DNA of 35,350 nucleotides from contig BMAT01009762.1 in the NCBI GenBank assembly GCA_019649035.1, positions 92,844-128,193 on the forward strand, in the 5' to 3' direction. Shown in pieces: positions 25,501-34,500 of the stretch. Within the stretch, counting starts at the first letter, position 1. Every line of letters begins with the position of its first letter. The notes under the pieces were generated by a model. It was not told the origin of the DNA and ran no database searches. It saw only the letters and a list, made by a program, of their open reading frames with translations. Position numbers and translations under genes: made by a program. Origin of the DNA: Elysia marginata (taxonomy: Eukaryota > Mollusca > Gastropoda > Plakobranchidae).

Positions 25501-28500
25501 AAAAGGGTTTAAAACACCAAAATATAAAAAACAAAAGTGATACTACTTAGGTCATTAAACATACACGCGTATGCATATTTACAAGAAATTTTAAAAAAAA
25601 ACATCATCGTGTTAGGCAGACAGAAAAAATGAAATAAGATAAAATGCGTTTAAGCAAGGTGAAACGGACACAAGTACACTCAAGAAATCTGCTTCATGTT
25701 TATGTTCCCACAGATATCCATGCAAAACGAACAAGGAAAAAATAACACTTTAGCAATGTTAAATCAAATTGATCATTGTTTCAAAATGTACGCAGGTTAT
25801 GTACTAACTTTTATTATTGCTGATTATTTGCTTTTAATATTTTCTTTGATATGCTTGTTTCGACCAACTCAAAGTGATATAAAAATTTTTACCATTTGGC
25901 TGAATACCATTGGTATTTTTGCTTCAGTTGAATTTTTTTTTCTTCAAAATTATAATTCCTTTTTGCAATCCAAGCAATAATGATTATAAAACATATTCAT
26001 AACTTCTTTCATTACTAATCCTTTCTTTGTTCCATGATTGAGGACAAAAATTTAGGGAAGGAAAGTGACAGACAAAATTCCGCACAGATTTATTGTTTAA
26101 AGAAAACCTATATCTTTAAAAAAAGGCAATTTATGATACTTGAAATCCTCATCAAGATCTTCTGCTCCCATACAATAATGATTACTTTACCATCCCATCT
26201 CAATCATATATTTTGATTAGCTTTTTATCTTTTTGTCTTGAGTTGCTTTTTCTTTTCTTTTAATTTTTTTTATTATTGTAAAATTTTAACAATGAAGATC
26301 TACCTAGCAGTGCCAAACGTTAGATGAAATCAAATCAAATGTAAGAAAAACTTTATTCAAAAATCACTGTTGTCAGATACTAAGATACATTGTAAAAGAA
26401 ACTAAAACAATGACAGTTGATTATTATTGTGTGCTATCCAGATTCCCACAACAGCCTTAAATAGTAATAGGAAGAAACAACCAAAACCAACAAAGGACAG
26501 CAACTGTTTCATTTTCAACAAAACAAAATAATACCCAAAACCCTTCAGCATATTAAAAAAAAGTCAAGCCGATATTTGGAAAGAAGAAACAACGCCAGCA
26601 TGCAAACATTTATACATATATATGGGATGTAGAAGAGACATGGGATGTAGAAGTGAAAATAAAACCAAGGAAAAGTACCGCAACTCTGCCTCTTTTTCAG
26701 TATGTTCTGCGGCAAAATCCGCCCTCAGCTTTTCTAGATCCAAACTCTGCGATTTAGTCAGCTGCTCTTTCTCTTCTGTTTGAGCTTTGTCAAGCTCTTC
26801 ATTTAATTGGCTAAGACAGCGGAGGTGGGGAAAAGCAATTGCAATGAAAGTATATTGAAAATACTCTACTCATTTATCAAATCGTTTCAAATTTGCGAAA
26901 ACATATTGGATCACATAAGGCTTTCATTAAATATTTTTATTCATTTCTTAAAAGCACACAAACAATCACACCCTGTTTTACTAAAGCATTTTTGTTTTTA
27001 AATTGGCTGAATGTGAACCAACAGTAACTGCTTTTGTGTCAAAAGGAGATTCATCTTGTCTTTATTAGCATACACTCTTCTTTAAAACATTGTTAGAATC
27101 GTGCCAAAACTGTCAAAACTACAAGACCTCTGTGCATTTCTTTTTTGGAGAAATGTAACAGCAAACCGATGTAAAAGATAAATAAGACAAGTAAAATAGG
27201 TATAAAAAAATTTTTTTCAACTAAAGCTTTTCTAATCATAGTACAATTTTAATGAAAGAAAAAGAGAATTAAAGATCAGATTTTTAAACTGGAAATAATA
27301 GAGAAGATGTATAATACTAGGTAAAAAATGCTATCTTTAGAGAAAAATAGCAGATCTTATAATCCATATGATATACAAAAGCAAAGTTAATTTAGAACAA
27401 AAAAAAATAGCTACAGAAAAAAACTAATACGAGTCCGAAAACAGATAACCTACTTGATCATTTCTTTCTTTTCAGCCCTGATTTTCTTTTCCTCTGCTTC
27501 TCCTTCTCTTTTGATTTCGTCTTTCAATTTCTTTAGTCTTCTGTCCTTATCCTGCAGAAGCGAACAAGAGGTAGAGGCTGTAATAATTTTTTTTTAAATT
27601 GTGAGTGGAGTAAGTCACCAATTACATTTGTTTCCTTCATTTGTACTGTGTATAGTAGGAAGAACAAAGAAAATTATCCAATAAGAGGAAAAAGACAATA
27701 AGGATACACGAGAGTTGACAACCATCTTGAATAATAATGTCTCAAAGGCTTAACTTTTATTCACACCAAGAAAATGAGCGATTTCTAGAGTGGAGGTACA
27801 GACACCCTTCAGAGGTTCTGAAATACTCTTTATCACAGAAAGAATAGATGAGGAAAACAAATTATTCATTCCAAAACAAGATTTGACGGCACCATTTATT
27901 GACTTTTTTATGCGCAATACAGTAGTCCAGATTGCCCAAAACAAGAAAAAAAATTTATTTAACACAGATGAATAATTTTTATCTTTGACAGCTCAAATGT
28001 GCAATGTGTGTATCAATTAGCAGCTAGGCCCCTTGACAGTAAAAGAAAAATGAATCCAAAAAGGAAAAAAAAGGACAAGTCAAAATAAGGATATACTAAG
28101 TCCTTAGTCCTTCATCAATGTCAAAATGAAAAGTTAAGACACCTCTAGCAACTCCAATTTTGCATTCTCCAGTTCTCGTTCCAGTTTGTCCTGCATGAGC
28201 TGAAGAGCCTTTTCATTGTTGGAGGAGATCCGGAACTCTTCCTCCTTCAGAAATTGGTCCTGTGCCCGCCTAGAGTGACAAGGGGGAAAAAAGCAGAGAA
28301 AAAAAGGAAGGACAGTTAACTTTTAAAAAAATTTATCTAAATACACAGATGGAAAGTAAATGAAGATCTTTTAAGTTACTTCATGCTATCCCTCACAACA
28401 AGACCTAATGTCAAAATCAAGCTTCCTAAATAGAGTTTTAGTTAAACAAATCTCACTTGTAATGATTTAGAACAATTAATTTTCTTTTCACCAAGGAGTG

Positions 28501-31500
28501 AAACTGTGTTCAGTGTAAGAAAGGCAAACTGATTGGTATTTTTCAGTAAATACCCCTGCATGTAACAAACTTTACAAAATAAATTTAAAAAGTACAAAGT
28601 ATTTGTTTTACAAATAAACACTAAATTTAGAACTTAATTTGCTTTGATGAACTGATATGTTTTTCATCTTACAAATGAATAACAACCATAGTCTTTTTGG
28701 AACACAGGACATTGCCTAAAAGATCATCACCCTACTAAATATCTTTTTCTGTTCGTTGTATAATTGACATCTCCATTCACTGAACACATGAAAGGCACAA
28801 AAAAAAAATGACAGTGATACTAAATTTTGAATTTTGGCTCATGCAAAAAGTTTTTTTAAATAGTCATCATTCCGCTTTGAGGTTTTGGCTGAATAGGTCA
28901 TACTAGCTCTAAGCAGGATTTCTCGATTTTTAATTGATCACATCGGGTATGTATATTCGTTTTTAGTAGCTTTGTAACTACAAACAAATGTTGATTGAGA
29001 TGAAATGTTTAGCTTTACCCTCTTTATAATTTTTCATGTCTGTCCAGCACCTCACTGTCTGACTGACTGCTGGACTAACGATGCAAACAAAAATAGTTTT
29101 ATGTTATTATCAGGGATGCCTGCACCTTAAGAAAAAAAAGAAGGAACATTTTGCTCCACCTGGTACTGGTAACCAACAGCTTCTCTAAAAGAATCTTTGA
29201 TGGATGAACTGAAAAAGGTACATGGAGATGTTGATGTAGATGGCCTACACAGCCATATAACCCAAAAGAACTTATTTTGTTTCAATCTTAAGATTAGAGG
29301 GTCTTCTTTAACAGTCCTAATTTAATTCACATTTTCCTGCTTTTTTGGTTTCAGAAAACTGCTAAAAATCAGAATTCCGGCAAAAATCAGAGAACTTGCC
29401 TCCCTAAATTTTACAATACACAATTCTTATCTGTCAAGGTACAGCAGCATTTACACTCTTCCGTACTTGAACAGATTTGTCTCATGCAATCACGTTACAG
29501 TGAGTGTGTGTGATCATAGGTAAAGCAACAGAACTCACTTGTCTGCCGCAGCCGCTGATAATTCTGCTTTCCTCTTTCTTTCAACCTCAGGGTCCACAGG
29601 AGAAGCCTTCCCTCCGGCTACAGGAGATTCATCTCTTGCAGTTGACTTGAGTGACAGCGTTCCATCAATGTCCTGCAATTAAAGAAAATAAAAAAATAAA
29701 TGAATAAAAGAAAGCAAATTTGTTGCTTTGCTTTTTCTTTAACATCAAAAACTTCTTCACTATTTAGTCACTAAAATGGCAAGTAGCAAAAAAGCTACAA
29801 ATAAAAGACAATAATTTCATTATGAAATTACAAAAATGTAGTTTTGTTTAACTTTGAACATAAAAAGTCAGGGATCCTCTGAAAAAAAATCTTTATTAAA
29901 TTTTCATTACAAAAGCTTGGGTTGTTGACCACTTGGCTACGATACTCTTGCATTTTTTCAGAGTCAAAACTCAGTATCTTACATATATATAATCTAAAAA
30001 TTTGAAACTATCCTTCAATCTACTTTTAAGTTAGGAAATGTGAATTCAATGGACGTGGTCTCCACTATATGATATTTCAAACACATACACATAATTCTAT
30101 ATGTTTTAACAATATGAATACAATACTTGATAGGGTTTAAGGTACAGAATTTTAAAATACATTAAAGCAAATTCTTAAAGCAGGGAAGAAAAAAAGCCCA
30201 CTTAAAATTTAAACATCAATCTTCTAAAATTCAAAATTATTTTGATCAATTAAAACCAATCACAACAAAGTGTGTCAATGACCATAGAGACATTGAGATC
30301 ATGTCCTTAGTCTAAGTGTAGACAAAATTTTTAAAAGAAAATGAATACAATATGGTCAATAAATTTTTTTAAATAGCCATGACGTGAAAACAAATTATTA
30401 CAATTGTGGCAGCTTTAAAGCATGGTCACATTTCAATGTTAAAATTGTACTGATCTTTTGATGTTTTATTCTGGTGCTTTGAAATATGTGCAACTGAGGA
30501 TATTAGTAGAGTATAATTGTAGATTAAACTAAAAAAAATATGTTACAAGATTGGCAAATCAATAGTAAGGAAAAGAGTAGAAAATTTAAATGATAATTTT
30601 TTACCACTGAACTTGGATGTTACTAAAAAAGACATTTTTTGAGTAGTTCTCATAGTTTAATAATGCATTTTATCAAATGTTTAAGTTCATCCACAAAACA
30701 AAAAGGATTTGTTAACTTAAAATACAAATCTAACGCAATTTTTTTGTAACATTTTTGTGATTAGTCCAGATCAATCCTACATTGCGATCTTCACAGTTTT
30801 GAGCATTAAAATTTTAAGCAATGCACTTTCGATATAATAACTACATGACAAGACATTAGTTTTTTGTTGCTGTTTTTCTTTATTCAAAACAGTATGATAA
30901 AAGAGGAAATCATGTTTGATTAAGTTCAAATTTACAACATCAAACTTATTACAGGGATGCCGAATGGTTTTTGAAAAACAACCTGAAAATGAGTATCTCA
31001 CATAGAAAAGTGCATAGACACAAGTTGTGCATTAGACAATAAATGGATTGAAGAACCGGAAATAACCTGTAAAACTTGTAAAACCTGAAATTTGACATCC
31101 CTGTGATTAGGGACTGGTTGAATAGAGTTCCCACATTATGGCTCTAGGTGCATGATATTGAGAATTACAGATTCATACAGAGATGGTCAAAAATTCTTTT
31201 GATACCTTGATGATGTCCTCATTAATTTCATTTAGGAGAATGGGGATCAGAGTGACCTATCTTTGGTAAAATGAAGATAAACGCAACCAAGGTATTCCAT
31301 AGCACAGGATTATGGCAAAGAATTTAACCAATCTTCTACATTAAATTTCCACATTTTCAACCAATGATTTTGGGATTGTATATATGAATAGACTGTACAT
31401 CGTAGAATTTCAATATATACCAGAAAGCTGCCACTGTTAGGCGAATTAACAGACAATAATCGACAGTGAATGATTTTCTCAAACTGACCAGCAGCTTAAC

Positions 31501-34500
31501 CCAACTGAGCCATTTGTGGGAAGCCTAGACATATTTATATATAAAAAAGAGAGAGAGAAAGGGCTAAACGGAAAGTGTGCTGATAATGGTGCAGTTCTAA
31601 AAAACAAAAGAAGATGCATGTGAAAGTATTTGATGTGGAAAGAACACATGTGATGCTTTATGGTCCTAAAGCCAAAATAGAATATCTTTTGAGTCTTACC
31701 GGGCCTAAACTACTGCTTGCTCTCATCTATTGGTTAAATGGCGAAAAAGAAAAACCAAATTTGATTAATGCTGTTAAATGAAATTGGGCATTTCATTTTA
31801 AGCCACAGACACACACAAAATATAAGCAGTAATTTATCTTAATCTGGTGTGTTTAGGTTTGATATGTATCAGCTTTATTTTTTTTTTCTAATTACACAAG
31901 ATTACCACAAATCAAACTTTAATTCATTGAAGGTAAATTTAATCTTAAATCGATATAGCATGCTAACATTGCTACAATAAGTAAAGATTTAGAAACATAA
32001 AAGAAAAGATATCAAATAAATAAAGTTAAAGCTTTGCTGCTCTTAATATGTGTGCAGCCGAAAAGTCACGTAATCCGATTTGCATGATCATTTACTCGCA
32101 ATAACAATTGAAGTCTAAAATTGAAATCAAAAAAAAAGAGAGAAAACCTTGCAAAGTTGAAAGCATTGCTTCTTCTGCTTATATAAAAAAAGGGAAACGC
32201 AAACATAAATAAAAAAACTAAAGCAAAAATGGATTGGTTTTGAACTACAAAGTAAAGAAAAAAAAGATTGACATAATTACAATATATACATACCTTTTCA
32301 AGAGACCCACGTAAACCTGGTTCAAGATTTTCAAACTCAAGCAGTTTCTCTGACAAATTTTTATCAAGGCCAAAATCCTGAGAATAATAGTTAAACACAT
32401 TGTTATCTACTGGGTTCTCATAGACGACTTAAGGACCTTGATACAAGTATTACAACAAACAACTGTAAAATTACTTTATGATTATCTAATTCATTTAACA
32501 TAAAATCCATAAAACTATTTAATTTCCGGAAAAAGGTAAGAGTATTGCTGTACTATACATTACAAGTACTCCGCCTGTGACAACTAAGACAATAATCAAG
32601 CTAAACCAAGATGGATCAAATCTTGTTATTTTTACATTCTTGTCCTTGCAACAAAAAATTTCAAGAACATTTCTCTAAAGTTACGACTATATTTGTCTTA
32701 GTGAATAATATGAAAATGTATAGAGACGTAAAAGACCAGTAGAGAGAAAAATTGGATGTGACAGGAGACCCTTGTTATGTACTATATTCCCCAAAATACC
32801 ACTAAAAAATTTGCATTTCCATAGTTCACGCGTTAATTAATCTAAATGATCACAAAAGTTTTAGAAAGGTAGAAATGATTTGATTAGATCTAACGAATTG
32901 TCTTATACAATGAACCTATTATCATGAAAGCAATGGGTCTGATCAAAATCTCAGAAGGTTCACAATACATCTAGGTAAACATCACTCTCTTCTGCCTCTA
33001 TTCTTGCAGATTGTGCATAACTTTATGTGGTCTGATCAGAAGAGTATTAGACAAGATTAAAAAATGTGCCCTTGGAACACTTTTGATACACAATTCTACA
33101 ACAATAAATAGGACCCTGTGGTAGATTCAGGTCAGAACCACTATGTTGAAAATTAGAATAGAACTGACAACAATCAACTGCAGCATATTAGTTATGTCAC
33201 CTTAAACATGTCCCTTACCACTTCTTTATTATAATCGTCACTGTCACTCTCAGATTCTTCTTTGGCTCTTTCATTCTGCTCATCTGAATCTGGGTCTGAT
33301 TCCTTTGGATGTATAAGAAAGACAGAATTTAATTCATCCAATTAAATCACATGAAATTAAAAAAAAGTTTAAAGTAAGGTCAGATATGAAAGTTAAAATT
33401 TCACTATAACTTCTTCCTAGTCGAACCAAGCTATTGTATGAATTTAGTCTCTACAGTATTGACTTTTTTTTTCTTTTTTTAGTTTTTAACATTTGTTGAA
33501 AATTTTGCCAAGTTGGAAACTTTAGCAAAGCAATTGCCTGCAAAAAAATTGTTCTAGAAACCTTTGCTTACTACACATGATTAAACAATTAGGTAGCGGC
33601 TATTCAGAATAAAGTGCAAAAATAAGATTGAATGCGAAGCTAACTAGCAAAAACAATTTAAAAATCATCTGAATTTTCATGAAACAGCATTACCTCATAT
33701 CCCAGTCCTGTTATGTCATGTGCTCCGAAATCAAAGGCATTGTTTTTTGGTCTGTCAATTTCCTAAAATTAAAAATAAAAACAAAAAAAGAAACAGATAG
33801 ACCCAGGGTTGGGAAATAAAGTTAAAGTAAGAAAGCAATAAAACATATAAGGTTTCAAAAATATTTTCCTACAATTTTTTGATTTCTCAAGTTTATAATC
33901 AAGTAAAACATTTTGAATTGCCTCTGAATAATGACTGAAAGAAAAAAAAAGAGCTTACATCGTCCTCCTCATAATCTCCAGAATAGACAGGCAGGCTCAC
34001 ACTACTGGTCAGATTCAAACTCTTTGACTTGTTCAGAGAGCCTGTGGTTGTGTTAAGACTACCAACAACTTGCTGGGAGTTGGCGCCCAAACCTCTGCCT
34101 AGGCTCCCTGTCACACCACCTGCACTTTCAGCAGACTAGCGTGTGAAAGAAAAAAAAGAAATCAACATACAAACAATAGGACTGCAAATAAGGGGTCATG
34201 TATATATATCAAATTATGAAGATAGGAAAATCAGCAGGATTCTTGATGACAATTTACAAACATAGCATTGTTGAGCCTCTAGTCACTGATTTAACTTTCA
34301 AAAAAAAATAATCTCATATATATCTTTTAATTCTATACATTGTATAGTTGAAAAAAAATGTCATCTCGCATCATTGTATATTGCACCATTGAAAAAAGAT
34401 GTCATTGATACATAGTATCTTTATTTTATTTAGGTGGGGTTTTTTCCATTGTAATAATCATTTACCTTTAATGGCCCAAGAGGACCTGAAGAACCTTTAT

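Noticed and set aside
25696-25980. 94-codon plus-strand frame with hydrophobic stretches
   Set aside because: AT-rich Phe/Ile/Leu composition, no family recognised, antisense in an intron. It is best explained as chance.
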